Of a stretch of 64,000 nucleotides of DNA, positions 9,390 through 19,485 are shown in pieces. The stretch's first letter is position 1; each line of letters begins with the position of its first letter. Source of the stretch: Acidobacteriota bacterium (GTDB lineage Bacteria > Acidobacteriota > Terriglobia > Acidiferrales > UBA7541); the NCBI GenBank assembly GCA_003225315.1, contig QHZD01000019.1, positions 124,001 to 188,000 of the forward strand. The letters are read 5' to 3'. The notes beneath the pieces are model-generated. The model worked only from the letters and a program-made list of their open reading frames with translations, made no database searches and was not told the DNA's origin. The position numbers and the translations under genes were made by a program.

Positions 9390-11063
9390 TTGTCCTCGAA
9401 CCGCCAGAGCATTTTGATCGTTGATCCCGACGCGGTCTCGCGCCAAGTGCTTGAGGAACTTGTGCGTTCGGCTGGCTACGACGTGGCCGTATCTTCCTCC
9501 CAGGTCGAAGGATTCAAGTTTGTTCAAGATGCCAGCATCGACCTCTTGATCCTCTCCGCCGACCTTGCCGACATCCAGTGCTGCGATGCCCTCGCGGAAG
9601 TCAAAGGCAATGCCGCCACTGCCGGGACACACGTCATCCTTCTCACGAAAGGAGGCGGGGCGGAACGGGCTCGGGGCCTCGATCTCGGCGCGGATGAAGT
9701 GCTCACTTCGCCGTGGGAAGCGGCCGAATTGCTCGCGCGGGTTCGTGTCCAGTTGCGCGATAAACATGCGTTCGATCAACTCCAGGAAAAAACGCGTATC
9801 GCCGATGAGAGCCGCGAGGTCGCGCAGACTGCTTTTCAGGCGCTCGCCGTGACAGAGAAGATGACCCGCGATGCCTTTTCGCTCGAGCGTGCGTTGAAGA
9901 TTGGCGTCTCCGCTCTATTTGCAATTGCCTTGGTGATCGCCGGAATTTTCGTTCTTTTCTCCAGGCGTGCCAGCAAGGAAGCGAATCGCGCCTATGCGGT
10001 GATCGCCCAGATGGAGCGTGGCGCGCACCGCCAGGAGCAATTGATGGCGGATGCTCGCAGTGCGCGCGCCGATCTAAAGCAATCGGATGTTCTCGAGCAA
10101 AAGCAGCAGCTTAAGCAACATACAGATGAGCTGCGCCAGAAAATCTCGGACGCCGAACCAGGCGACGTGTCCGCGCTTCGCAAGGAGCTCGAGGAAACCA
10201 CTACACGCCTAAAACGCGTGGAGACCGAATCGCAATCCGCGGAATCGGTGATTCGCGCTTACGCGCCAAGTGTATGTCTCATTCATGTGGCCGTGGCCTT
10301 TGTCGACCGCGCTTCGGGCCGCCCCCTGCGATACGGCGGAATCAATCCTGACGGCGAGCCGCTTCACGATAGCGACGGCAATCCGGTGTATACCTTGGAG
10401 GGGCGCGCACCCGAAGTTCGCGCCGATTTCTTCGGCACCGGATTCATGGCCGGAGAAGGCCGCATTCTCACGAACCATCACGTCGCGCAACCCTGGTGGA
10501 AGAATGACGAACTCACGGCCGTTACCAGCCAGGGGCTTAACCCCACAATTTCAGACCTGACTGCCTATTTTCCAGATACGAGCGCTGGCGTTCCCGTCAG
10601 CGTTTCCGAGATTTCCGACGTAGCGGACCTCGCGGTGCTGAGAGGCGATTTGTCCGGCCTGAAGAAACCCGTCCTCAAAATGGATGCGCGCAAGGAAGCG
10701 GCGGTCAGCGGTCAACCACTGCTTTCCCTCGGCTATGCCACAGGTATCAGCGCCATTCTTGCGCGCGCAGGAGAGGACGTCGTGGATGAAATCGCCAAGA
10801 GCACCGGCGGGAAGCCGAAAGAGGTTGTCAACGAACTTCTTCGGCGCAAACTCATTCGCCCGCTGGTTACTCAGGGTCATATCGGCGACGTTCTTCCGGA
10901 CAAAATTGTCTACGATGCGCAAACCACTTCCGGCGGCTCAGGCGGGCCGCTCATCAATCGCGATGGACAAGTGATTGGCGTGACGTTCGCGGTGGTCAAG
11001 GGTTTTGGCGGCTCAAATTTTGGGGTTCCCATTCGCTTCGCTCAGCCCCTCCTCAAGCCATGA
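9390..11063 (+). CDS. Receiver-like domain + transmembrane helix + coiled coil + trypsin-like serine protease
   Basis: CheY-like N-terminus (ILIVDPDAVSRQVLEELV...), TM segment (ALKIGVSALFAIALVIAGIFVLFS), coiled coil, then protease triad (ILTNHHVAQPWW; DVADLAVL; TTSGGSGGPLINRDGQVIGV). TTG start. Confidence 0.85.
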   Translation: MSSNRQSILIVDPDAVSRQVLEELVRSAGYDVAVSSSQVEGFKFVQDASIDLLILSADLADIQCCDALAEVKGNAATAGTHVILLTKGGGAERARGLDLGADEVLTSPWEAAELLARVRVQLRDKHAFDQLQEKTRIADESREVAQTAFQALAVTEKMTRDAFSLERALKIGVSALFAIALVIAGIFVLFSRRASKEANRAYAVIAQMERGAHRQEQLMADARSARADLKQSDVLEQKQQLKQHTDELRQKISDAEPGDVSALRKELEETTTRLKRVETESQSAESVIRAYAPSVCLIHVAVAFVDRASGRPLRYGGINPDGEPLHDSDGNPVYTLEGRAPEVRADFFGTGFMAGEGRILTNHHVAQPWWKNDELTAVTSQGLNPTISDLTAYFPDTSAGVPVSVSEISDVADLAVLRGDLSGLKKPVLKMDARKEAAVSGQPLLSLGYATGISAILARAGEDVVDEIAKSTGGKPKEVVNELLRRKLIRPLVTQGHIGDVLPDKIVYDAQTTSGGSGGPLINRDGQVIGVTFAVVKGFGGSNFGVPIRFAQPLLKP

Positions 11064-11129
11064 GGGAGCGTTTTGTTTTATTCTTTAACCGCGGAGCGGA
11101 GGCGACATCAACCTTTGCTAACTCAAAAC

Positions 11130-12452
11130 ATGAAGCGGCTGCCCAATCGCATTCGTTTGACTCTCGCTTTCCTGATCGCCCTTCTGCTGGCCTTGCCTGC
11201 TCCCGTTTACGCCTACGCTGTTCTGTCTCATGAGGCCATCGTTGACGCTGCTTGGGAAACGCACATCAAGCCTCTCCTCCTGAAAGAATTCCCTCAGGCA
11301 AGCGAGGAAGATCTGAGCAGGGCGCAAGCTTACGCTTACGGTGGCGCCATCATTCAAGACATGGGCTATTACCCGTACGGCAGCCCGTTTTTCAGCGACC
11401 TCACCCACTACATCCGCAGCGGTGATTTCATCCAGGCTCTGCTGCGCGATGCGAAGGACCTCAATGGGTACGCTTTCGCCGTTGGTGCGCTCGCGCATTA
11501 CGCCGCGGACAACGACGGTCACCGCCTCGGCACCAACCGGGCGGTCCCGGTTTTGTATCCAGGTCTTCGCAGGAAATTCGGCGACAGCGTCGCGTTTGAG
11601 GACAATCGGCTGGCGCACGTGAAAACCGAATTTGGTTTTGACGTTCTCGAAATCGCGCGGGAACGCTATGCTCCCGACAGCTATCACGACTTCATCGGCT
11701 TCGAAGTTTCTCGCCCGATTCTCGAGCAAGCCTTTCGGGAAACCTACGGCCTCGAGTTGAAAGATGTACTCGTGAGCGAAGCGAAGGTTCTCAACTCCTA
11801 CCGCCGCGACGTCAGCAAGCTGATTCCTAAAGCCACTCGCATCGCCTGGCACCTCAAGAAAGACGAAATCAAGGACGATATCCCCGATGCGACGAAGAAA
11901 AAGTTTCTTTTCAACCTGTCCCGCGCCAATTATGAGCGCGAATGGGGCAAGGATTATCGCAAGCCCAGCCCGGGCGAGCGTTTTCTGGCTTTTCTCTACA
12001 AGCTGATTCCCAAATTCGGGCCCCTTAAGATCCTGCAATTCCGGACGCCTACGCCGCAAACCGAACAGATGTTTGAAGCCAGTTTCAATGCCACTCTCGA
12101 CCGCTACCGGGAGCTATTGACTGAAGTTCGCGAAGGTCGGCTGGACTTGCCCAACAATAATTTCGACACCGGCGAGCAAGCCGGCCCGGGAAAATACCGT
12201 TTGAACGATGAAGCCCATGCGGAACTGCTGGATAAGCTGGCGGAGAGCAAGTTCGCGGGCGCTACTTCGGAGGTGAAGGCGGAGCTTCTGCGGTTTTTTG
12301 CCGACCCGGATGCTCCGTACGCGACGAAGCGCAACGCCAAAGCGTGGACCAAGGTTCAAACGCAGTTGCAACAGTTGAAATCAGCGCAGATCGTGGCCAC
12401 CCCTGCCAATTCTGCTCAACAGGTGCCGCGCGACCCTCCAGTCAATCCGTAG
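11130..12452 (+). CDS. Secreted zinc-dependent phospholipase C / S1-P1 nuclease-like fold protein
   Basis: Signal peptide (RIRLTLAFLIALLLALPAPVYAYAVLSHEAIVDAAW), His-rich motif (FAVGALAHYAADNDGHRLG). Confidence 0.65.
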   Translation: MKRLPNRIRLTLAFLIALLLALPAPVYAYAVLSHEAIVDAAWETHIKPLLLKEFPQASEEDLSRAQAYAYGGAIIQDMGYYPYGSPFFSDLTHYIRSGDFIQALLRDAKDLNGYAFAVGALAHYAADNDGHRLGTNRAVPVLYPGLRRKFGDSVAFEDNRLAHVKTEFGFDVLEIARERYAPDSYHDFIGFEVSRPILEQAFRETYGLELKDVLVSEAKVLNSYRRDVSKLIPKATRIAWHLKKDEIKDDIPDATKKKFLFNLSRANYEREWGKDYRKPSPGERFLAFLYKLIPKFGPLKILQFRTPTPQTEQMFEASFNATLDRYRELLTEVREGRLDLPNNNFDTGEQAGPGKYRLNDEAHAELLDKLAESKFAGATSEVKAELLRFFADPDAPYATKRNAKAWTKVQTQLQQLKSAQIVATPANSAQQVPRDPPVNP

Positions 12453-12543
12453 GTCAGGACTGCGGGTGCGGCTTCCTCTCCTGACGCACAAAAATAATTG
12501 ATTCTCTAAATCGAAAAAACTGCAACTGAGTCGCGTCGTCTAC

Positions 12544-15500
12544 ATGAAACAATGTAGAATTTCGCGCGACGCCTTGATCGCCTCTGAGATGAAGAAGACC
12601 AAACCCATTCAAAAACTCCTCGCCGCCAATCGCAGCGAAATCGCCATCCGCATCTTCCGCGCGGCCAACGAACTGGGCTTGCGCACCGTAGCCATCTATT
12701 CGCAGGAAGACCGGCTTTCGCTGCATCGCTTTAAGGCCGATGAAGCCTATCAGGTTGGCGCCGGCAAAGGCCCGGTGGAAGCCTACCTGGACAGCGAGGG
12801 AATCGTCGCGCTGGCGAAAGAAAAGGGCGTCGACGCCATCCATCCCGGTTACGGTTTTCTTTCCGAGAATCCTGCGTTCGCCCGCGCCTGCGAAAAGGCC
12901 GGCATCACTTTTGTTGGACCTCCGCCGAAGCTTCTTGAGTTGCTTGGAGACAAGACAGCCGCTCGAAGACTCGCTACGTTGGCAGGCGTTCCCATCCTTC
13001 CCGGAACCGAGAATCCCGTTGAGTCGGCGGCGGAGGCGCAAAAAGTTGCTCGGGAGATCGGCTATCCCGTCATCGTGAAAGCGGCGATGGGCGGCGGCGG
13101 CCGCGGCATGCGTGTCGTCCATGACGCCGCGCAGCTCGATGCTCTTTTCGAAGAAGCCCAGGGTGAAGCGCGCTCCGCTTTTGGCGACGCATCCGTTTTC
13201 CTGGAAAAGTATTTGCCCCGTGCGCGCCACTTGGAAGTCCAAATCCTCGCCGACCATCACGGCAACTTGCTGCATCTTTACGAACGCGACTGCTCTGTTC
13301 AGCGCCGCCACCAAAAGGTTGTCGAAGTTGCTCCGGCAGCGAATCTTTCCGCGAGTATTCGCGCCGAACTCTGCAATGCCGCCGTGCAGCTCGCGCGCAA
13401 GGCCAGTTATCGCAATGCCGGAACCGTCGAGTTTCTTTACGATGTCGATTCGCAGAAATGGTATTTCATTGAGGTCAATCCACGCATTCAAGTCGAACAC
13501 ACCGTGACCGAAATGGTCACCGGCATCGATCTGGTGCGCTCACAGATTCTTGTCGCACAGGGTTACCAGCTGCACGAGCCGCCCATGTCCTTGCCAAATC
13601 AGGAGAATATTCCCCTCAATGGCGCGGCTCTACAATGCCGCGTGACCACGGAAGATCCCGAGAATAACTTCGCCCCCGACTACGGGAAACTTTCCACCTA
13701 CCGTTCGCCGGCGGGCTTTGGCATTCGCCTCGATGGCGGCACTGCTTATGTCGGAGCGACGCTCGCCGCGTATTACGATTCGCTGCTCGTCAAAGTGACG
13801 GCGTGGGGTGCGAACCTTCCCGAAGCTTGCCAGCGAATGGACCGCGCCCTCCGCGAATTCCGCATCCGCGGCGTGAAAACGAATATTCCCTTTGTCGAAA
13901 ACGTTGTCAATCACCGAAAGTTCCGAGCCGGCGAAGTCACCACGTCTTTCCTCGACGAGTCGCCTGAACTTTTCCGCTTTCCCAGCCGCGGCGATCGCGC
14001 CACAAAACTCCTTTCCTATCTCGGCGATGTCATCCTAAACGGCAATCCCGAGGTGAAGGGCAAGCAAGTCCCGAAAGAAATCGAGACCGCGGTAATTCCG
14101 GCGTCACCGACGGACAAGCCGTCCGCCGGCACACGCCAACTCCTGCAAAAGCTTGGGCCGGCAAAATTTGCCGCCTGGGCGAGAAAAGAAAAGCGCCTGC
14201 TCATCACCGACACAACTTTCCGCGACGCCCATCAGTCCCTGATGGCTACGCGCGTTCGCACCTTCGACCTGCTTGCCACCGCTGCCGCCGTCGCGCATCG
14301 CCTGCCGAATCTTTTCGGCCTTGAGATGTGGGGCGGCGCAACGTTTGACACTTCCATGCGTTTCTTGCACGAAGATCCCTGGCAACGCTTGCGCGACCTG
14401 CGCGAGCGCATTCCGAACATCTGTTTCCAGATGCTCCTCCGCGGCGCCAACGCTGTCGGCTACACTTCCTATCCCGACAATCTCATCACCGAATTCGTTC
14501 GCGAAGCACATTCCCAGGGCATCGACATCTTTCGCATCTTCGATTCGCTCAATTCCATCGAAAATATGCGCGTCTCGATCGATGCCGCGCTCGAAGCCGG
14601 CGCCGTTTGCGAAGCCGCCATTTGCTACACCGGCGACATTCTCGATAAAAACCGCCCGAAATATTCGCTCAAGTATTACGTCGCGATGGCCAAGCAGCTG
14701 GAAAAACTGGGCACCCACTTCCTCGCTATAAAAGATATGGCCGGGCTCTGCAAGCCCTATGCAGCATTCGAATTGGTGAAGGCTCTCCGCGGCGAAGTCG
14801 GCGTCCCGATCCACTTTCACACGCATGACACCAGCGGCATCAACTCCGCCTCCGTGTTGAAAGCTGCCGATGCCGGAGTCGACGTCGCCGACGGCGCTAT
14901 CGCCGCCATGAGCGGCGGCACCAGCCAGCCCAATCTCAATTCCATCGTCGCCTCGCTTCGTCACACTCCGCGCGACACGCAGCTCGACGTCGACACGCTT
15001 AACGAGTGCTCCGACTATTGGGAAACGGTTCGCACGTATTATCTTCCGTTTGATTCCGGTCCCAAGGCCGGTTCCGCGCGCCTGTATCAGCATGAAATTC
15101 CCGGCGGCCAGTACACCAACTTGCGCGAACAGGCCGCCGCCATGGGCCTCGGCCATCGTTGGCGCGAAGTCGAAAAAATGTATGCCGAGGTCAACCAGCT
15201 TTTCGGCGACATCGTCAAAGTCACGCCTTCCAGCAAAGTCGTCGGCGACATGACACTTTTTCTGATGGCCAAGGAGATGCAACCGGCTGACGTTTTCAAG
15301 CTCGACGAAAAGCACGACGTATCATTTCCAAATTCCGTCGTCGAAATGTTTTCCGGTGTTCTCGGCGTGCCTCCCGGCGGCTGGCCGAGAAAATTGCAGA
15401 AAATCATTCTGCGTGGCCAGGCTCCTCTGCGTGGCCGCCCCAGTACGAATCTGGAACCGGTGAAATGGACGGAGGAGCATCAATCTCTTGAGAAAAAACT

Positions 15501-16047
15501 CGGTCACCCCGTCCGCCGCGACGGTCTGCTGAGCTATCTGCTCTATTCCGACGTCTTCACCAAGTACGACAAATTTCGCCAGACCTATTCGGACGTTAGC
15601 GTTTTGCCCACCCCCGCATTTTTCTATGGCTTGAAGTCTGGCGAAGAGATCACCGTCGAAATCGAATCCGGAAAATCCCTCATCATCAAGTTTCTGACCA
15701 TCAGCGAGCCGCATCCCGACGGCACTCGCACGCTCTTTTTTGAATTGAACGGCCAGCCCCGCGAAGTGAACATCCGCGATCGTGCGCTGCGCGTGGTCGA
15801 GCGCGCTCATCCCAAGGCCGATCCCGCCGATCCCGGCCAGGTCGCTGCGCCGACTGCCGGCGTCATCAGCGGCATCGCCGTGCAATCCAATCACGCGGTG
15901 GAACGCGGCGCAAAACTTCTCACCCTCGAAGCCATGAAAATGCAGTCCAATATCTATGCGCCTATTTCCGGACGCGTTATGAAAATCCTTGTCACTTCCG
16001 GGCAGCATGTCGAAGCGAAAGATCTCCTCGTGATGATCGCGCCGTGA
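12544..16047 (+). CDS. pyc: Pyruvate carboxylase (biotin carboxylase + carboxyltransferase + biotinyl domain)
   Basis: BC domain (LLAANRSEIAIRIFRAANELGLRTVAIYSQEDR), CT domain (LLITDTTFRDAHQSLMATRVRT), biotin motif EAMKMQ. Start may be 12589. Confidence 0.96.
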   Translation: MKQCRISRDALIASEMKKTKPIQKLLAANRSEIAIRIFRAANELGLRTVAIYSQEDRLSLHRFKADEAYQVGAGKGPVEAYLDSEGIVALAKEKGVDAIHPGYGFLSENPAFARACEKAGITFVGPPPKLLELLGDKTAARRLATLAGVPILPGTENPVESAAEAQKVAREIGYPVIVKAAMGGGGRGMRVVHDAAQLDALFEEAQGEARSAFGDASVFLEKYLPRARHLEVQILADHHGNLLHLYERDCSVQRRHQKVVEVAPAANLSASIRAELCNAAVQLARKASYRNAGTVEFLYDVDSQKWYFIEVNPRIQVEHTVTEMVTGIDLVRSQILVAQGYQLHEPPMSLPNQENIPLNGAALQCRVTTEDPENNFAPDYGKLSTYRSPAGFGIRLDGGTAYVGATLAAYYDSLLVKVTAWGANLPEACQRMDRALREFRIRGVKTNIPFVENVVNHRKFRAGEVTTSFLDESPELFRFPSRGDRATKLLSYLGDVILNGNPEVKGKQVPKEIETAVIPASPTDKPSAGTRQLLQKLGPAKFAAWARKEKRLLITDTTFRDAHQSLMATRVRTFDLLATAAAVAHRLPNLFGLEMWGGATFDTSMRFLHEDPWQRLRDLRERIPNICFQMLLRGANAVGYTSYPDNLITEFVREAHSQGIDIFRIFDSLNSIENMRVSIDAALEAGAVCEAAICYTGDILDKNRPKYSLKYYVAMAKQLEKLGTHFLAIKDMAGLCKPYAAFELVKALRGEVGVPIHFHTHDTSGINSASVLKAADAGVDVADGAIAAMSGGTSQPNLNSIVASLRHTPRDTQLDVDTLNECSDYWETVRTYYLPFDSGPKAGSARLYQHEIPGGQYTNLREQAAAMGLGHRWREVEKMYAEVNQLFGDIVKVTPSSKVVGDMTLFLMAKEMQPADVFKLDEKHDVSFPNSVVEMFSGVLGVPPGGWPRKLQKIILRGQAPLRGRPSTNLEPVKWTEEHQSLEKKLGHPVRRDGLLSYLLYSDVFTKYDKFRQTYSDVSVLPTPAFFYGLKSGEEITVEIESGKSLIIKFLTISEPHPDGTRTLFFELNGQPREVNIRDRALRVVERAHPKADPADPGQVAAPTAGVISGIAVQSNHAVERGAKLLTLEAMKMQSNIYAPISGRVMKILVTSGQHVEAKDLLVMIAP

Positions 16048-16826
16048 GTTCCGGTCAGCTTCGCAAACACGAAAAATTCCGCTCGCGCTTTCTTCGCAAC
16101 CAGCGCGATCTCATCGTTTACACGCCGCCCGGTTACGCCGATCAGCCTGCGCGTCATTTCCCCGTCCTCTATCTTCACGACGGCCAGAATCTTTTCGATG
16201 GCGCCACTTCCTATATCCCTGGGCAGGATTGGCACGTCGGGCAAACCGCGGATCATTGCATTCAGTCTGGCTCGGTCGCCCCTCTCCTCATCGTGGGCAT
16301 GTACAACACCAAAGCGCGCGTTCGCGAATACACTCCCACTTCCGTTCCCAAACTCGGCGGCGGCCGCGCCGACCGTTACGCAAAATTTCTCGTTGAAGAA
16401 GTGAAGCCCTTCATCGATCGCGAATATCGCACGCTATCCGGCGCGCAGCATACCGGCCTCGGCGGTTCCTCCCTGGGCGGCCTCGTTTCCCTCTACGTGG
16501 GGTTTAAGCATTCGCGCATCTTTGGAAAAATCGCCGCGCTCTCGCCGTCCGTTTGGTGGAACCAGCATGTGATCCACCGTTTCGCGAAGACAGCAATCGT
16601 CGAGCCCCGCCCGCGCATCTGGCTGGATATCGGCACGCGCGAAGGCCCGCGCATCGTGCAGGAAGTCGAAAAATTCCGCGATGTGCTCCTCGAAAAAGGT
16701 TGGAAGCTCGGTCACGACGTGCACTATGAGCGCGTCGAAGGCGCCGAGCACAACGAAGCGGCCTGGGCGCAGCGCGTCGGCCCGTTCCTGCAATTTCTGT
16801 ATCCCGTGCGCGAGGGCGCTGTATAA
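16044..16826 (+). CDS. Alpha/beta-hydrolase fold putative esterase (EsteraseD-like)
   Basis: DLIVYTPPGYADQPARHFPVLYLHDGQNLFDG and GLGGSSLGGLVSLYVG nucleophile elbow; overlaps the pyc stop by 4 bp. Confidence 0.85.
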   Translation: MSSGQLRKHEKFRSRFLRNQRDLIVYTPPGYADQPARHFPVLYLHDGQNLFDGATSYIPGQDWHVGQTADHCIQSGSVAPLLIVGMYNTKARVREYTPTSVPKLGGGRADRYAKFLVEEVKPFIDREYRTLSGAQHTGLGGSSLGGLVSLYVGFKHSRIFGKIAALSPSVWWNQHVIHRFAKTAIVEPRPRIWLDIGTREGPRIVQEVEKFRDVLLEKGWKLGHDVHYERVEGAEHNEAAWAQRVGPFLQFLYPVREGAV

Positions 16827-16863
16827 TCCGCGCTCGATTCAGTCGGTTTCCTGGGGGCGTCGC

Positions 16864-18069
16864 ATGTCGGAAGGCCGGCCTCTCACCATTCTCTGCGTCA
16901 GTTCCTACGAAAAGGGACAGGAATTTATCCGCACCTGCAAAGCGTTCGGCTGCCGCGTTTTTCTCCTGACCGTCGAAAAACTTCGCCACGCCAGTTGGCC
17001 GTTCGAATGTATCGATGAAGTCTTCACCATGCCCGAAGAGCTTCCTCTGCAGGGCCTGATTTATGCCGTCAGTTATGCCGCCCGCTCGCGCAACATCGAC
17101 CGCATCGTCGCGCTCGATGAATTTGACATGGAGAATGTCTCCGCCCTTCGCGAGCACCTCCGCATTCCCGGCATGGGCCTCACCACCGTCCGCTACTTTC
17201 GCGACAAGCTGGCCATGCGCGCCCGTGCCCGCGAAGCCGGCATCCTCGTCCCCGAATTTGTCCACGTCCTCAATTACGACCGTCTTCGCGAATTCATGTC
17301 CCGCGTTCCCAACCCTTGGCTGCTCAAGCCTCGCTCGCAAGCCTCCGGCATCGGCATGAAGAAGATTCATTACCCCGACCAGTTATGGCACTGGCTCGAC
17401 CAGCTCGGCGATCAGCAATCGTTTTATTTGCTGGAGCAATTCGTTCCCGGCTCGGTCTATCACGTGGACAGCGTAGTTTCCGAGCGCACCGTTGTCTTCT
17501 CCGAAGCCCACGCCTATGGCACGCCCCCGCTCGATACTTCCCATCAAGGTGGCGTCTTCACCACGCGCACTCTTCCTCGCGAAGCGGAGGAAACCAAATC
17601 GCTCCTCGAGATCAATCGCAATCTACTGGATGGCCTCGGCCTGATGCGCGGAGTCACTCATGCCGAGTTCCTGCGCTCCCACGCCGACGGCAAGTTTTAT
17701 TTCATTGAAGTTGCCGCCCGCGTCGGCGGCGCCTATATCTCCGATGTCATCGAGACCGCCACGGGAATCAACCTCTGGCGCGAGTGGGCCCGCCTCGAAG
17801 TTGGAACAGGGAATCAGCCTTACCAGCTTCCGTCACCGCGCCGCGACTATGCCGCAGTCGTTCTTTCTCTCTCGCGCCAAGAGCATCCCGATACTTCCGC
17901 CTACACCGATCCGGAAATCACCACCCGCATCACGAAATACCATCACGTCGGCTTCATCCTGAAGTCCCAAAGGCCCGACCTCATTCAGCGGTTGCTCGAT
18001 TCCTACGCCACGCGTTTCCAGTCCGATTTCGTCGCCACTCAGCCCGTCCCCGACAAGCCAACGTCTTAG
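16864..18069 (+). CDS. ATP-grasp domain ligase of unknown substrate
   Basis: ATP-grasp-like features (NPWLLKPRSQASGIGMKKI; VTHAEFLRSHADGKFYFIEVAARVGGAYISD). Start MSEGRPLTILC at 16864. Confidence 0.8.
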   Translation: MSEGRPLTILCVSSYEKGQEFIRTCKAFGCRVFLLTVEKLRHASWPFECIDEVFTMPEELPLQGLIYAVSYAARSRNIDRIVALDEFDMENVSALREHLRIPGMGLTTVRYFRDKLAMRARAREAGILVPEFVHVLNYDRLREFMSRVPNPWLLKPRSQASGIGMKKIHYPDQLWHWLDQLGDQQSFYLLEQFVPGSVYHVDSVVSERTVVFSEAHAYGTPPLDTSHQGGVFTTRTLPREAEETKSLLEINRNLLDGLGLMRGVTHAEFLRSHADGKFYFIEVAARVGGAYISDVIETATGINLWREWARLEVGTGNQPYQLPSPRRDYAAVVLSLSRQEHPDTSAYTDPEITTRITKYHHVGFILKSQRPDLIQRLLDSYATRFQSDFVATQPVPDKPTS

Positions 18070-18146
18070 CGCTCTCTTGCGCCGTGGTCGCCAATCTCAT
18101 CCACAAACACTGGACGTTTCTCCCCGATTAGAGTAGAAGAAGCGAG

Positions 18147-18569
18147 ATGACTCCAGCATCTCATTGGAAAATGGCTCTGCCTTATTATTTGCGAGTCTCG
18201 TTCCTGTACTCCGCGGTCGGCTGGGCACCTCCGTTGGCTATCGCTCTAGTTGACGCGATGTGGATTGGCCTCACCCAACATCGCTTGGCGATCAATCGTA
18301 TTAACGTGGAATTCGCCTTGACCTTCGGTGGCTTCTTCTTCGTTCTGCCCCTCCTCACGGTCGTGGGCGACGACATCCACCGGAACTGGGACGCTCAAGA
18401 GCGTTCTGTTGCCTGGAACCCTCTCCTAATGTGGAAGACCTTCCTTTACCTGGCAGCATTGTTCTTCTTAGGCGCAGCTTTTCTTGCTTATCACCAAGGG
18501 GCCTCGTTGAGTGTGCTTTTCATTGCCTTTGCAATCGGCTCGGCCTTTGTTGCAAAGAAATGCTGCTAA
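18147..18569 (+). CDS. Hypothetical membrane protein
   Basis: 140-aa ORF with several hydrophobic helices; no recognisable family. Confidence 0.5.
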   Translation: MTPASHWKMALPYYLRVSFLYSAVGWAPPLAIALVDAMWIGLTQHRLAINRINVEFALTFGGFFFVLPLLTVVGDDIHRNWDAQERSVAWNPLLMWKTFLYLAALFFLGAAFLAYHQGASLSVLFIAFAIGSAFVAKKCC

Positions 18570-18870
18570 TCCACAAATCTTGAAAGACCCAGCTCCTCAG
18601 CCTGACTGGCGTCGACCATCTGAGGTGGCACGGAGAATCGGAAACTGTCCGACCACCACGCCCCCGCCCTCCGCTTTACATTTCTCCCCCTTTCCTTCAC
18701 TATTCCCCCGGTGCCGCAAACCAGCCCCGGCGCGACCTGTCCCAAAGTCTAGTTAACTGTCTGGAACAGCAGCTTCAAGCATTGTTTGCCGCGCACTCTC
18801 CCGGGGAATACAGTTTGCAGTACCCCGGACGGAATTCTGCGTTGGGGTGGTTTTGTCGCTTGGAGGTCCG

Positions 18871-19422
18871 ATGTGGGGCAATAAAAAACCGGATGCAGCG
18901 CAAGCAGGGCAACCGGATCAAAGAAATTTACAAACGAATCAGTCGTCGAAGCCTGCTTCGCCGGCTTGGGAGGATAAACCCGCGATGAGTACAGATGCGA
19001 TGCGTCCATTGGGTGCAACCTCGGATCGCGCCACGGCGCGGCTCGGGGCCAGCCTGCAAGTGAAAGGTGAGATTTCCGGCAACGAAGATCTGTTGATCGA
19101 TGGCTCGGTCGAAGGACTGATCACTCTCGATGAGCGGAAACTGACTGTCGGGCCCTCAGCTAAAGTAACCGCTGATATCATTGCCCGCGAGGTGGTGGTG
19201 TACGGCAACGTGAAGGGCAACCTTCGCGCGAAGGATCGAATTGAAATCAAGAAGGATGGTTCGGTCAACGGTGACCTGACCACTTCCCGAATCATGATCG
19301 AAGACGGCGCCTACTTCAAAGGTTCCATCGAGATCGACAAGAACCCCGAAAAGGAATCTGGTTCGAACGCGTTTGCTCGCTCCTCTTCGCACGCGGCCGC
19401 GCCGGCAGGCAAGACCATTTAA
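18871..19422 (+). CDS. Bactofilin (polymer-forming cytoskeletal protein)
   Basis: GEISGNEDLLIDGSVEGLITLDERKLTVGPSAKVTADIIAREVVVYGNVKGNLRAKDRIEIKKDGSVNGDLTTSRIMIEDGAYFKG is diagnostic. ATG at 18871 preceded by TGGAGG. Confidence 0.95.
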   Translation: MWGNKKPDAAQAGQPDQRNLQTNQSSKPASPAWEDKPAMSTDAMRPLGATSDRATARLGASLQVKGEISGNEDLLIDGSVEGLITLDERKLTVGPSAKVTADIIAREVVVYGNVKGNLRAKDRIEIKKDGSVNGDLTTSRIMIEDGAYFKGSIEIDKNPEKESGSNAFARSSSHAAAPAGKTI

Positions 19423-19451
19423 CTTTTTTTCTCCCTCACTCTCTTTCAACC

Positions 19452-19485
19452 ACGGCGTCCCGGTATCCCCGGGGCGCCGTTTCAT
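19452..19485 (+). terminator. Rho-independent-like hairpin after bactofilin
   Basis: ACGGCGTCCCGG-TATCC-CCGGGGCGCCGT, 12-bp stem with one GU, followed by TTCATTTCTT. Confidence 0.65.

Noticed and set aside
11118-12059. 313-aa minus-strand ORF
   Set aside because: Antisense to the secreted phospholipase C-like gene, which has a signal peptide and SD.
12454-13500. 348-aa minus-strand ORF opposite pyc N-terminus
   Set aside because: Antisense shadow of the biotin carboxylase domain; composition typical of reverse-frame translation.
14104-15315. 403-aa minus-strand ORF within pyruvate carboxylase
   Set aside because: Antisense shadow ORF in GC-rich coding DNA. The plus strand encodes unmistakable Pyc motifs, and the ORF product shows no recognisable domain.
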